This document shows, in pieces, positions 43,934 through 55,071 of a stretch of 64,000 nucleotides of DNA; position 1 is the first letter of the stretch; every line of letters starts with the position of its first letter. Made by a program: the position numbers and the translations under genes. The DNA is taken from NCBI GenBank assembly GCA_022036555.1, contig CM039128.1, forward strand, positions 22,956,171-23,020,170, in the 5' to 3' direction. Source of the stretch: Microstegium vimineum. Lineage: Eukaryota > Streptophyta > Magnoliopsida > Poales > Poaceae. The notes under the pieces are model-generated. The model saw only the letters and a list, made by a program, of their open reading frames with translations. It did not search any database and was not told where the DNA came from.

Positions 43934-44953
43934 CACTAGTACAAAAAAAATATTTTTAGAGGCGGTGGTAGACGTATTTATATAGGCGACCAAGCCCACC
44001 GCCTGTACTGGGGTCAGTACTAATCGGCCCACAGTACAGGCGGCGGGCTGTGAGCCCGCCTGTCAAGGTTTTCACAGGCGGTTCACTTTGTCAGCCGCCT
44101 GTATTAATCCGCAGAATAAAATCGTGTTTTTAAAATCGAAAAAAAAATTAAATCCTGGGACAAGCACAATATTAATCCGTCCGCCCGTCTCCGTGCAAGT
44201 CGCAAGTCGCGCATTTTTTCGCGTAAAATTCGCGAACGCGCTCCGCCGGGGATTCGAACCTGAGACCTCACCCTCGCGCGAACGCGCTCCGCCGGGGATT
44301 CGAACCTGAGACCTCACCCTCGCGCGGTACCTCCTCTATCACTCTACCCATGACTCACTTGTGTCTAGATTCGTTAGTATCTCTTCATATTCTATTATAA
44401 ACCGAGTGTAAATTGATTGTTTGAGCCACTAAATGAATTCAAATGAAAACGTTGTGAACTACAAAGTTTCATAACTTTTCGAAACCTACAACTTTCATGT
44501 AGCAAGTTTTTTCATCTGAGGTCGTTTACAAAAATTTAAATTTCAAATTTGACACATTCAAACGTAATTTTCGATGACAAGATGATTTCAAATGAAAAAG
44601 TTGTGAACTACAAAGTTTCATAACTTTTCGAGATCTACAACTTTCATATACAAAGTTTTTCCATCAAAGATTATTTACAAAAATCAAAAAAATTAACTCT
44701 ACAGGTATTTACACAGGCGGTTCATAATGTCAGCCGCCTGTGTAAATACCATTTACACAGGCGGCTGACATTATGAACCGCATGTGTAAATACCCCTATT
44801 TACACAGGCGGTTTATAATGTCAGCCGCCTGTGTAAATGGTTTTACACAGGCGGTTCTCTTGCTGGCTCACCCTATTTTTTGTACTGGCGTCATGAAATT
44901 GTGAACCGGCTGTGGAAAAAAAACGAGACAGAAAAATGATTTTTCTACTAGTG
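43934..44953. mobile_element. Non-autonomous CACTA-like element (family A, 1020 bp)
   Basis: It starts CACTAGTACAAAAA and ends TTTTCTACTAGTG, with TTT duplicated on both sides (43931-43933 and 44954-44956). At both ends, and above all at 44704-44860, CAGGCGG/CCGCCTG motifs alternate in both orientations as subterminal repeats. The right 110 bases match the fragment at 1-449. The middle holds a tRNA-like module and the recurrent motif described in the findings. No transposase. Confidence 0.88.
44250..44346 (-). other. tRNA-like A box/B box module inside the CACTA element
   Basis: On the minus strand TAGAGTGATAG (44346-44336) resembles an RNA polymerase III A box. GGTTCGAATCC (44306-44296) is a perfect B box, 29 bases further. 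A 46-bp direct duplication (44231-44276 and 44277-44322) gives a second B box at 44260-44250. The equivalent site in the element at 58261 has the same spacing. A full tRNA fold is not evident, so this is called tRNA-like, not a tRNA gene. Confidence 0.55.
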
Positions 44954-44956
44954 TTT

Positions 44957-45372
44957 GTCTCTATCAGCAGATAGATGCATATTATATATAATGCATGGTA
45001 TGGGTATTAGGGATACACCACTACTGTATTTTGCAACTATCAGGGTGAAGCGGCCGGAGACATGCATCTTCAGTCAAACCGAACGGTGTTTCTTTTCTGG
45101 CTTAGGAGAGTACGTACCTAAGATTGCAATTGGAGAAATCAAGATTATTTTTCCCTTTATATATAGCTTTAGGTGCTACATGAATTAACCTGATTATATA
45201 TTCTGCTAATATATATATGTGGAACTTATACGGACATGACAAGGCAGAATATTGTTGTGGATGGGTACTCCTTGGCATTATTGATTGTGACACAGCGATA
45301 CTGATCAGTTCATATCTTCAATCAACCAGGGATATTGGTATTTATAATCTCAAGTGCTGTCACACAGACATC
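44957..45372. other. Intergenic DNA
   Basis: No gene recognised; short frames only. Confidence 0.5.
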
Positions 45373-45736
45373 GAGCATCTCCAACGGTTTTGCAAATGGG
45401 TTTTACATTCTTGTTTTTGCAAAAAAGTCTAAAAAACTCCTATCCAACGGTTTGACAAATAAGCTTTGTATTTTTGTTAACTTGACAATTTCCTGGGAAA
45501 GATTGACATATATGCCTAGCGGATCGCGCTTGACATTTTCCGCGCTCGACCAATTTTGGTAATCGTCGCAACAATTTCTACAATTTTAGTAATTGTCAAG
45601 TCAATTTTGTTAATTTTCAAGTCAGTTTTGCCAAACCATTGGATATTGACTCTTTTTTATCTTTATCATATTTATTTGGGACTTGACAAACTTTCAAACT
45701 TACCAATTAAAATATACAAAATCGTTGGAGATGCTC
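45373..45736. mobile_element. MITE with GAGCATCTCCAACG termini
   Basis: GAGCATCTCCAACGGTTTTG at the left is answered by CGTTGGAGATGCTC at the right. These termini mark a common grass MITE type (family knowledge). Most of it is duplicated in tandem immediately to the right. Confidence 0.7.
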
Positions 45737-46079
45737 TTACAGATTTTTCAATGGAAGATACTACGGTTTGACAAATAAGCTTTGTATTTTTGTTAACTTG
45801 ACAATTTCCTGGGAAAGATTGACATATATGCCTAGCGGATCGCGCTTGACATTTTCCGCGCTCGACCAATTTTGGTAATCGTCGCAACAATTTCTACAAT
45901 TTTAGTAATTGTCAAGTCAATTTTGTTAATTTTCAAGTCAGTTTTGCCAAACCATTGGATATTGACTCTTTTTATCTTTATCATATTTATTTGGGACTTG
46001 ACAAACTTTCAAACTTACCAATTAAAATATACAAAATCGTTGGAGATGCTCTTACAGATTTTTCAATGGAAGATACTAT
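45449..46079. repeat. Tandem direct duplication, 2 x about 316 bp
   Basis: 45449-45764 and 45765-46079 are nearly identical, each beginning GGTTTGACAAATAAGC and ending ATGGAAGATACTA. The only clear change noticed is one T in a T run. The second copy holds the MITE interior and right end but not its left end. The near identity means a recent event. Confidence 0.92.
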
Positions 46080-46533
46080 TGTATACTCCTGTATTTGCAT
46101 GCCTACTGCTGGAACTCCGCGGTTGGGCACGCCATGTGCCTCCAATCCATGCTCCGTCGGCAATTCCGTCCCCGCCACCATCCACTCAAATTAATTGTGT
46201 TTCTTCATATATGGTACATTGCGATTGTAATCTTTATAGTCATAATCATAACCACACGGAGTCTTACAAAAATAACATATATAACATTTTTGGGTCTGGA
46301 TGTTGTTTCCCAAACAAACATATATATGGGCCATGCTTGCTTGCCTGCAATGTGCTATCCATACTATACACAGAAGAAAGCAAGACAAACACGCTTGATT
46401 GTTGGGTGGCTATGTTAGAAGTGTCGTATATATATACATTCATAGCCAGCCTGCATATGGATTCCAGGAATGTTCGGTTTCTTTTGTAATGCAGAAAAGA
46501 AAAGTTTGTCAGCATGTTACGCTCCTCGCCCCG

Positions 46534-46568
<35 letters not shown>

Positions 46569-49033
46569 AAAAAAACAAGTCTTCAGAATAATTAACATGT
46601 TTGAGAGAGGGGGCCGGGTGCCCACATTTTCTTTTAAAACAGAAGGAATAATAATGTCCACCTTAGCATTTCGGGGAAAAAACGGTGGGTGTTCTCTGAC
46701 AAGCTTGTACAGTAGGCACCACTCTTTCGGTGTCACTTTCTTTCGACAGAACACGATAAAGACAGCGACCTTGATTTGCCACATCGTATGTACATGCATT
46801 GCCTGTTGCTGTCGTTGCCAACAGCTCAAGATACAGTTGAAACTTGGACGGTGATGCCCAATTAGCTGCAATCACGGAGTACTATTATCAAAATCACCGG
46901 CCGCGTACGGCGCAAGAGTCAACTCCCAAGCATATACTACCAAATAGCTGCACAAGAACAGAAAGGTTTCATCTACTGATCTGTATTCCATTTCCATTCC
47001 CAGCTTGCTCACCACCCTGCATGCAGCAGTCAGCAGGTACGCGGTTTCCACACATGATTTTGGTACGGCAGCTCACTATTGCTGAATTTTACTACTTTTA
47101 AGTGTAGAGGATTGGCATGACAGCGAAACAGGCTACTAGTAGCCTGCGGCTATTTTTTTTGTTGGAAAAAACAGTTTTTAATTTGGAATTGCTAGACTTT
47201 CACACTGAGTTCTCGTGGGAGCCAGATACAGCAATCATCGTTATTATAACCGACAGAATTTGGGAAAGCGACAGACAACTGAGAGAAGTGACGCTGCCCA
47301 ACAACCTTTTCGTCCCAATCTCAACCCAAAGAAAAAAAAAAGCAAAAGTGCATAATCTTTATTTTAAGAAAGCACAGTAAGTTTTTTTTTTGTTTTCTGT
47401 TGATGAGAGAAGCCTCTCCTTGGTGCTTCTGCTGCAAAGCAAGCCCATCAAACTTTGACATGAACGCAAGCCCAGAAAACTCTTGGCTGGGGGTCCGATT
47501 GTTGTCTTGTCCTGGTTGGGCTATGTTGCCAAGTAGTATTGTTCTACCACTGCAGCCCAACCCATTTGTGCCATCGCCTTTTCCCCCATTTTGAGTGTAC
47601 AACTAGAAAAACTGCGCGGCAATGACTATCTTTAGCTTTTTTTTTCTTTCTTTTATTCTTTATACAATACATTAGTGATATTTTTTGTGTTAATTGAAAA
47701 TCATTATTTACCCATGGTTGTATATGTCAATCGCTTTTATTTGTAGTCTTACAACTAGTTGTTTACAGTGGTGTCTATTTGTGATGATAATAATTTTTTT
47801 TAAGTTTTAGTAGGTTTGTTGTTGCACTTGGGCATATATTTTGAACACTCCATTATTTTGAAGATAATATTTAAATAATATTTTACTCTTGTTATTGAAA
47901 TAGAACTATCATATTTTTTGGCTATTTTTTTATGGAGAAAGAAGGGATAAGTGCATTTATTAAGAACGGAGGAGCATCTTTTCATGAAAGCTTAATATAA
48001 TTGTGAAATAAGGAAATGCGACATCGAAATATGAAATTTTACAGTACATATAAGCGACATGAGGAGTTCTAAATAACTCGATTTTCTATTTTTTTATCTT
48101 TATTTGATTTTCATATTTACCGCTAAAAATATAGGCAACATGTACAATAATAAATTTCTACTAGGATGTTTTATTATGGATCTATTTAATATATATATTC
48201 ATGAGGATTTCGAACAAATTTATTTTCTATTTTATGATTGTTTGGTGATTTAATACAAATTTTTAAAGTTCTAGCAAATTTATTCAGAAAAGAAAGATCA
48301 ATAGATAAGGAAAAACAATATCTGGCTGATTTCAGCCCCCCACTAAGGGCCAGGGAGCTGGAGCAAGCCGCCCCATAAAAGGCAAAGACATGTAGTGCGG
48401 GTTGATTTTAGTAAAGTTCGAGAGTTTTTTTGAAAACTATCCTGAGAGAGGAGGTCGGACTGCGGGTTGATTCACTGAAGTTTGAGAGGTTGTTTTGCAA
48501 AATAGCTTAGATTCGCACGATCTGGACCGTCCGCTCGCCCGATCGGACGACCGGGAAAAGCGGGCGACGTGGCCACACTCTCCCGCCGGAGTGCCCCTGC
48601 AGATTCGTGTTTAGAAGATGCCAAACTCCTTTTTTATTCTGTTATTCACATACATTATTTAATCATTAAATGTACTTCCGCTGCCTCTAAAAGAATGCAA
48701 TTCTCTAACAGAAAATTTGAATTCCATTTTTTTTAGATTCCAAAATATATTTCTAACGGAGTTTCATTGCATTAAACCTTAAACAATAGTTCAGATAGAA
48801 ACCCCCTTTAGTGACGCTATATTTATATGTGAGACATGTTTTATTTCATTTCAACAAGAATACATGTTTTTTTAAAAAGTTAAGACACTCACACAAAACC
48901 TATTATAGTTTCTATAAATATTAATTAGACTGTCAACTAAGAAATTTGTTTACGTGGCATGAGATTTAATGAGAAGAGAGATGAAAAATCATGAAAACTG
49001 TTTCTAAACAAGGAATCGGGATTTCACATCTAA
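46080..49033. other. Mostly AT-rich intergenic DNA without gene
   Basis: About 3 kb in which I recognise no gene or whole transposon. It contains a 33-C run (listed separately). At 48396 and 48463 a phrase TGCGGGTTGATT is repeated 67 bases apart. The part at 47640-48330 is strongly AT-rich. Confidence 0.5.
46534..46566. repeat. Run of 33 C followed by 9 A
   Basis: A homopolymer of 33 C at 46534-46566 directly followed by 9 A. It is similar to the 35-C run at 2792. Proline or glycine runs in overlapping open frames come only from this tract. Confidence 0.9.
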
Positions 49034-49274
49034 GGTCAGTCTCAATGAGAGTTTTGTATAAGTTTTTTTTGTATTAAATAGGTTGCCACATAGACATTAT
49101 TGATGACATAAAAATATATTTAAAAGAGAGAAGAAATGATAAAACTCTCTTTTATGATTACTAACTATCTATGAGTCTTGAAATTAAATGTTACGAATAA
49201 AACTATGCATTAAGAATAGTCATACAAGTTTTATTATCTTAAAAACAACACTATAAAACAACATAAGACTGGCC
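49034..49274. mobile_element. Tourist-like MITE (241 bp)
   Basis: GGTCAGTCTCAATGAG at the left is matched by the inverse of AACATAAGACTGGCC at the right, with TAA on both sides (49031-49033 and 49275-49277). AT-rich, non-coding. Confidence 0.8.
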
Positions 49275-49277
49275 TAA

Positions 49278-49624
49278 TAACCGAGTGGAGAGGACGACGT
49301 GGTTTCTTACTCCATCCTCCAGATCCCGTGCGCTCGTCCGACCCTCCCTTTTGGTGGCGTCGCCCCACGCCACCTCCTGTGCGGCCGGACACAAAGCTCA
49401 TGTGTCACCGCACGCGTGGCCGCTCGCGGAGCTTGCGTGCCACCGCCCGCCGCATCGGCATAGTGTCGTGACCGGATTTGTTGGCTTGCATCGGCACCCC
49501 TATGCTCTGCTCTGTGCTGCAACCCCTTCGTGCGTTGTTCCTCTTTGGTCGGGCATGGTGTGCTACTGCCATGGCCTTGTGTTGTTTCTTTCGACGCAAA
49601 AGACTGTGGAGGAAGATCCCACAA
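49278..49624. other. GC-rich non-coding segment
   Basis: Overlapping frames on both strands (about 105-115 codons) have no recognisable domain. Phrases such as GCCATGGCCTTGTGTTGTT recur in degraded form at 50490. Origin unknown. Confidence 0.4.
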
Positions 49625-50400
49625 TATGAATTTTTCATTAATTAAAAAGAATACAAGGCATACATATAGACAGAGATTTAGCTAAAGGCGTCAAGACAAA
49701 CATAGAAGGATGACTTCAGGGTCTCTTTGAATCTAACCGACTATAAAAGACAATGACTCTTAAAATTACATAGCCATAAAGATGAAGTTGGCACCCGCCG
49801 TTGAAAGACTTTATCGTTTCGCAATTTTCAGAGCTCCCAAGCAGCAATGAAAACTGTCTCCGTGAAGCAAGGGATAGCATGGGTTCATCGTGCCTGAGTA
49901 ACTCTATCTAGTAGCTCTAGATTTTCATCCCATACTATACCAAGTTTGGACCAACATTCCTAGGCCAATGGGCAGTTGAAGAACAGATGCTCTATGCATT
50001 CGGGGACTCTCGTGTTACACATGACACAATTTGAATTACCTTGGATATGTATATGCCTTCGTTGCAGCATGGTTTTTGTGTTCAGCCTATGATCAGTAGT
50101 ATTAACCAAGCAAAGAATTTTATCCTGGGAGTGCATCTCGATTTCCAAATGATTCTGTATATTGGGTGAGCCTCAAAGCCACTAAATACATGCTTATAAT
50201 ATTTCCTGGATATATACTTCTTGCTGGATATATACTTCGAACCCCACATGGACGTCCATTTATCTCTTGTATCCTGATTGTATTCCAACTCTTGTAGTTG
50301 TGCTTGCAAAGTTTTCAATTCTTTCGGGCTTCATCAGATAGAGGGGAGCATAAATATCTAAGTCTTCAGCTTGCATGACGTTGAAGATTGATATTCTGTC
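49625..50400 (-). pseudogene. LINE reverse transcriptase 3' remnant (zf-RVT domain)
   Basis: Minus-strand translation gives the C-terminal zinc-binding part of plant L1-type LINE polyproteins. It shows WTSMWGSKYISSKKYYK-like text, PIYRIIWKSRCTPRIKFFAW, then after a frameshift HRLNTKTMLQRR, NSNCVMCNTRVPECIEHLFF, and a tail ending with FKETLKSSFYVCLDAF before 49680. Several stops and at least one frameshift make it non-functional. The 3' end near 49625 carries an A/T-rich tail. The reverse transcriptase core is missing; LINE copies are usually 5'-truncated. Confidence 0.82.
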
Positions 50401-50729
50401 AGACCTTAACCTTAACAAACGATGTCAACCTTGGATATTTAAGTGCAAGTGTTCCATGTAGCCAGATGACGTCCCAAAAGCATGCTATGGGCTATGGCCT
50501 TGTGTTGTTGTTGTGCGCATGTCAAGAACTCAAGACAAGAGTTAAGAATATACGAGCAATTATTTGCACCCCGTGCATTTTGTTGTTGCTTTGGGTTGCC
50601 CGGCGTGAAAATGCTTCCTTTCTCGGCTGGGCATAGCAAGCGTCCTACACGTTTTCACAAACTTGGAAGGTGTAGAGAATCCAAGTAGTGGAGAGAGTCG
50701 CATGATAAATAATTGGTCAGTTTTTTATT
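50401..50729. other. Flank of the LINE remnant
   Basis: Probably further degraded LINE sequence up to about 50470, then unassigned DNA. No gene recognised. Confidence 0.4.
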
Positions 50730-50731
50730 TA

Positions 50732-51000
50732 CTCCCTACGTACTGAAATAATTGAACTTCTACAACAATTGAGAGAAACGAATGTGGTAGGAAAATTACC
50801 AAAATACCCCTACATCTGATATGACAGTTCTTTTATTTTAGTCAGAGAGCACACGAACGCACAAACCCTTGTCTGCCACGTTCTTTTTTTTGTCCGGGAG
50901 TTATGCGTGCTGGTGATTTGAGTGGGCCCTATACATAGCCCTGCACCATAGACTAGTACCTAAATGAGTGGTTTTTCTGGGACAAATTTTGAACGGTAGA
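50732..51000. mobile_element. Stowaway MITE, left part (split by LTR element)
   Basis: It begins CTCCCTACGTACTGAAATAA after TA. Its partner end, ATTATTTTGGGACGGAGGGAG, followed by TA, lies at 56720-56740, beyond the 5.7-kb LTR element. Joined, the two parts give a normal-sized Stowaway of about 300 bp. Confidence 0.75.
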
Positions 51001-51496
51001 TGTCGGGATATTATCTCGGCATATCCCCAGGGCCTTATGGGCCTATCGACCAGAAGATGGTCCGGCTCGCGAGGCCTTGCGGCACGCGACCGGCCCGTCG
51101 TGCTCGCCAAGGACTCCGAAGAAGCCTTGCTCGCCAAGGAAGATCTAGCTAGATAGGCTCAGATCCCTTGCCTTAAGGGATCGATCGCAATCTGTTAGGA
51201 TATGAAAACTGTAACCCTGCTCCCCGACTATATAAGGCGAGCAGGGACCCCCTCAAAGACACATATCTCACAATCTCTTAGATCCCTTCTATACCTCGTG
51301 TAACCTAATACTCATATCAATCCAGCCACCAGAACACATGACATAGGGTATTACGGCGATTTGCCGACCTAAACCTGTATAAATCGCAGTGTCTACGTTC
51401 TCTGTGTTACGCTTGTTCGTCGTCGCCATACCTCCGCCTACAATCTACTACCGTAGGGTACCCCCTAGGTAGACTGCGACGCATATTTCGTCGACA
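51001..51496 (+). repeat. 5' LTR of the 5.7-kb element
   Basis: TGTCGGGATA to TCGTCGACA, 496 bp. It is closely similar to 56221-56709. It contains TATATAAGG at 51229-51236 and conserved text such as CTTGCTCGCCAAGGAAGATC. Confidence 0.92.
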
Positions 51497-51729
51497 GTTT
51501 TTTTGAAAAGGGCAGGTAGGGGGTGTGTGTGCAACGACGTCATGACTCGTCAAGCGATCATCTTCCCTATCGACGGCCCTCGTCGACGGATCTCGTCGAC
51601 GTCCCCTCGCCGTCACCCTCGTCAACGGCCCACCGCCGCCGCCCTCGACTTCCCTTGCCATGACCAGATCGGATCTATGATTTGGACCGGCGGCGGCACC
51701 GTCCTTGCCTCGGAGATCGTCATCAACTT

Positions 51730-53000
51730 GCCATGGCTCCCCTCATCGTTCTTCGCCGTCGATCCGATCGACTGCCCTCGTCGTTCTTTGTCATCGACCT
51801 CGTCGACGGCCCTCATCGCTCCTCACCGTCGATCCGGTCGGCGTCCCACATCGTTCTTCGCCAACGGCCACGTCGGCGGCCCCTCATCACTCCTCATCAT
51901 CGATCCCATCGGCGGCCCTTGTCGTTCTTCGCCGTCGATCCGATCGGCGGCCCTCGTCGCCCTTCGCCGTCGATTCCGTCGGTGGCCCTCGTCGCTCCTC
52001 ACCGTCGATCACGTCGGCGACCCTCGTCGCTCCTCGCCGTCGATCCGGTCGACGACCCTCATCGTTCTTCACCAACGACCACGTCGGCGACCCCTCATCG
52101 CTCCTCGTCGTCGATCCCATCGGCGACCCTTGTCGTTCTTCGCCGTCGATCCATCGGTGGCCCTCGTCGCTCCTCGCCGTCGATCCGGTCGGCGGCCCCC
52201 ATCGTTCTTTGCCAACAGCCACGTCGGCGGCCCCTCATTGCTCCTCGTCGTCGATCCCATCAGCGACCCGTGTCGTTCTTCGCCGTCGATCCGATCGGCG
52301 GCCCTCGTCACCCTTCACCGTCGATTCTGTCGGTGGCCCTCATCGCTCCTCGTCGTCGATCACATCGGCGGCCCTCATCGCTCTTCGCCGTCGATCCCGT
52401 CGGCGGCCCTCATCGCCCCTCGCCGTCGATCCCGTCGGCTGCCCTCATCGCTCCTCGCCGTCGATCCCGTCGGCGGCCCTCGTCGTTCTTCGCCGCCGAC
52501 GCCGTTGGTGGCCCTCGTCGTTCTTTGCTGTCGTCGCCGTTGATGGCCCTTGTCGTCCTTCGCCACCGATCCCGTTGGTGCCCCTCGTCTTCCTTCGCCA
52601 CCGATCTCGTCGACGGCCATCGTCGTCCTTCGCCACCGATCCCATCGACGGGCCTCGTCGTTCTTTGCCGCCGACGCTATTGATGTCCCTCGTCGTGCTT
52701 CGCCGTCGACCATGTTTGTGGCCCTCGTCGTCCTTCGCCACCGATCCCATTGGTGGCCCTCGTCGTTTTTCACCGCCGACCATGTTGGTTGCCCCCGTCG
52801 TTCTTCGCCGCCGACCTCGTCGACGGCCCCTCGTCGTTCTTCACCGCCGACCACGTTGGTGACCCTCGTCATCCTTCGTCGCCGATCCCGTCGACGGCCA
52901 TCGTCGTCCTTCGCCGCCGATCCCGTCGACGGTCCTCGTCGTTTTTCACCGCCGACCACGTTGGTGGCCCTCGTTGTTCTTCGCCGCCGACCTTGTCGCC
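51730..53000. repeat. 35-bp tandem repeat array
   Basis: About 36 degenerate copies of a unit read from one CGATCC to the next (for example GATCCCGTCGGCGGCCCTCA plus 15 bases). The unit is 35 bp, not a multiple of three, and stop codons are rare in it. So all three plus frames and some minus frames stay open for 300 or more codons, with a 35-residue superperiod. These frames are products of the repeat, not genes. The array continues in degraded form to about 53150. Confidence 0.88.
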
Positions 53001-53159
53001 ATGACTCGCCTCGCCGATGACTTCATCGTCCCTCGTCGCCATGGTTCGCCCCGCAGCCGGCCTCGTCAACAACACACCTCGTCCCTCGCCATCCTTCGTC
53101 AACGACACACCACGACCCTCGTTGCCGACTTCATCGACATCCCTCGTCGCCAACTCGTC

Positions 53160-53340
53160 ATGATATTTAGCGACCTCTTCAAAACGCTTACGATGTTCGG
53201 CGACCACTACAAAACGCTAACGGTGTTCGATGACCTCTTCAAAACACCTACAACGTTCGGCGACCTCTCCAAAATGCTCTCACAACGTTCGACGACCTCT
53301 CCAAAAACGCTCAAAGGCGTTTCGCCAAACAGCCTGGCCA
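53160..53340. repeat. Short degenerate repeat around TTCGGCGACC
   Basis: Units with CGACCTCTTCAAAACGCTTA, then an ACGTTCGGCGACC-like phrase, recur about every 35-40 bases over about 150 bases after the main array. They may be a diverged branch of the same satellite. Confidence 0.55.
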
Positions 53341-53989
53341 TAACTAGAAAGCACCCGAAGCTGGCCTGCCAATGAACCATAGCGCATAGAAGTAGCTACC
53401 CTATACGCTGTGACTATATCGACAGGCCTCCCCAGTGGTATTTCCAGAAGCCGGGAGATATCACTCGGGCCGGGAGCCATGAGGCTATGTGCCCAGAATC
53501 TGTACACGACCACGATACGGTCGATGACTCTACAAGCGGCATGACTTTTCGCCCAGCGTCTGCAGGAACGGTCTCCACAGGCCCTGGTTACGCCACGATT
53601 GAGCCTCTCGAAAAAGGGTCATATCCCTGGCATCTCCCTATGCGTGCATGAGCTGCTCTCCCTCTACGCCGTGGGTTGTCAGCATCGAGCCCCCTTGGGA
53701 GTCCCTATGGCTCCTACGCGTGCAGAGGCTCCCGGACCCCAATCTGGACCATAGGATACCCAAGGCTGAACAATTCATCGCTACGGCTCACGACTCAGTG
53801 AGCACGAGAGGACATACAAGTGAAATAAAAGCTCACCGCCACGATAAATACAGCTTTGACACATTTCACTTACAGGTCCGTGAACACCTTGTATTCCACA
53901 TAAAAACAACAACTACCCCGTAGCAATAAATTCCATGTCTGAAAGAAGGTCTTCAGCAGCCACGCCTGCCTTCGCCTCCAAATGACTCA

Positions 53990-54370
53990 CCTCCTCGTCA
54001 TCAACTACAGTCTCGGAGACTGCCCTCGTCGTCAACTCGTTGGAGGCTCACGGCTCACGACGACCTCGTCACTCCTTGTCGTCAAACCACAGTCTTGGGG
54101 ACTGCCCTCGTCGTCCACTCGTCGCGGGCTCATGGCTCACGACGACCTCGTCGCTCCTCGTCGTCAACTACAGTCTCGGGACTACCCTCGTCATCAACTC
54201 GTCGTGGGCTCACGGCTCACGACGACCTCGTCGCTCCTCGTCGCCGACTAGAGTCTCGGGGACTGGCTTCATCATCGACTCGTCAAGCTTCACACCGACT
54301 TCGTCGCTCCTCGCCACGGCTCATGCCGACCTCATCACTCCACGTCACCGACTATAGTCTCGGGGACGGG
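53990..54370. repeat. Tandem repeat of about 85 bp
   Basis: Four to five degenerate copies containing ACGACGACCTCGTCGCTCCT, then a CTACAGTCTCGGGGACT-like phrase, at about 54000, 54085, 54170 and 54250. Plus-strand frames across it are repeat artefacts. Confidence 0.7.
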
Positions 54371-54506
54371 CTTCATCATCGACTCCAGCAAATTTGGAAT
54401 AAAGCGACATCAAGATGTACTCACTAGATGACCCAGTCCCATTCGTCTTTAAACGGAAGAAGTATCCGAACAAATCAAAATGAGGATAAATTCCAATAAA
54501 CGCCTC

Positions 54507-54923
54507 TCACATGTGGATAAATGTCGCGATATGCACGATCGAGTTTGGATTCAGGTTGCAAAGCGAGATATCATAATACTGTAAAAGACCATGAAGGAAA
54601 GGATGGACCGGAACCCCGAAACCACACCGGAAGAAAGGCTCGAACACCACAAGCTCACCTGTATTCGGCGTCGGAAATAACTCGCCGAACACCGGCCGCC
54701 ATCCGCCGACCTTCTTATCCGGGAGTAGACCACCGAAAACAAGAGCATTAATATCATCTTCCTTCAAAGTGCTCCGAGTCCAATGCTCCGCCCAAGACAA
54801 CACCACCAAATACTCAACACTAACATTTGGGGATGGCGATGCAAAATCCCCCCTAGCTGCCAACGACGACCTCGTGCCCGCCGCTGCCGATAGCTTCACA
54901 ACGTTTCCCTTCTTTGGCGCCAT
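54507..54923 (-). CDS. Antisense ORF of the 5.7-kb element: Transposase_28-family N-terminal fragment
   Basis: Starting at the ATG of MAPKKGN (54923), the minus strand encodes a fragment of the same 'putative gypsy type transposon' family as 6265-10567. It shows INALVFGGLLPDKKVGGWRP, FGVPVHPFLHGLLQYYDISL and NLNPNSIVHIATFIHM, where the family has an H-G-LL-x-YY-x-I/L-x-L-x-PN pattern. The frame is open from 54941 to 54507, then stops, so only the N-terminal part of the domain is left. An upstream ATG at 54941 is possible but lies before the usual start. A TATA-like box is 143 bases upstream. Function unknown; orientation is opposite to the element's LTR promoter. Confidence 0.75.
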   Translation of the reverse strand: MAPKKGNVVKLSAAAGTRSSLAARGDFASPSPNVSVEYLVVLSWAEHWTRSTLKEDDINALVFGGLLPDKKVGGWRPVFGELFPTPNTGELVVFEPFFRCGFGVPVHPFLHGLLQYYDISLCNLNPNSIVHIATFIHM

Positions 54924-55065
54924 CACTGGCGAACAGAGCAATCAAGCACCACGATGGAGGGCGAATCTAGGAAATGATGGGGGAAATGCTGGGAATGTTA
55001 TGGCGAAAATGAAGAGTTTTTGCTACAATAGCGGAATGGAAACCACCACCGCCGCTAAGCCTGCC

Positions 55066-55071
55066 TTTATA
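55066..55071 (-). promoter_or_regulatory. TATA-like box before the antisense ORF
   Basis: GATATAAAGG on the minus strand stands 143 bases upstream of the ATG at 54923, a distance comparable to the 177 bases in the large Tat element. Promoter activity is inferred. Confidence 0.5.

Noticed and set aside
44250..44346. A genuine tRNA gene
   Set aside because: A and B boxes are present, but an acceptor stem and anticodon arm could not be drawn with confidence and the B box is duplicated.
51503..52959. Long overlapping plus and minus open frames of 190-385 codons
   Set aside because: They arise from the stop-poor 35-bp tandem repeat and all frames are equally open; no non-repeat domain is present.
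53280..53513. 77-codon minus frame
   Set aside because: No recognised domain; partly over the degenerate repeat.
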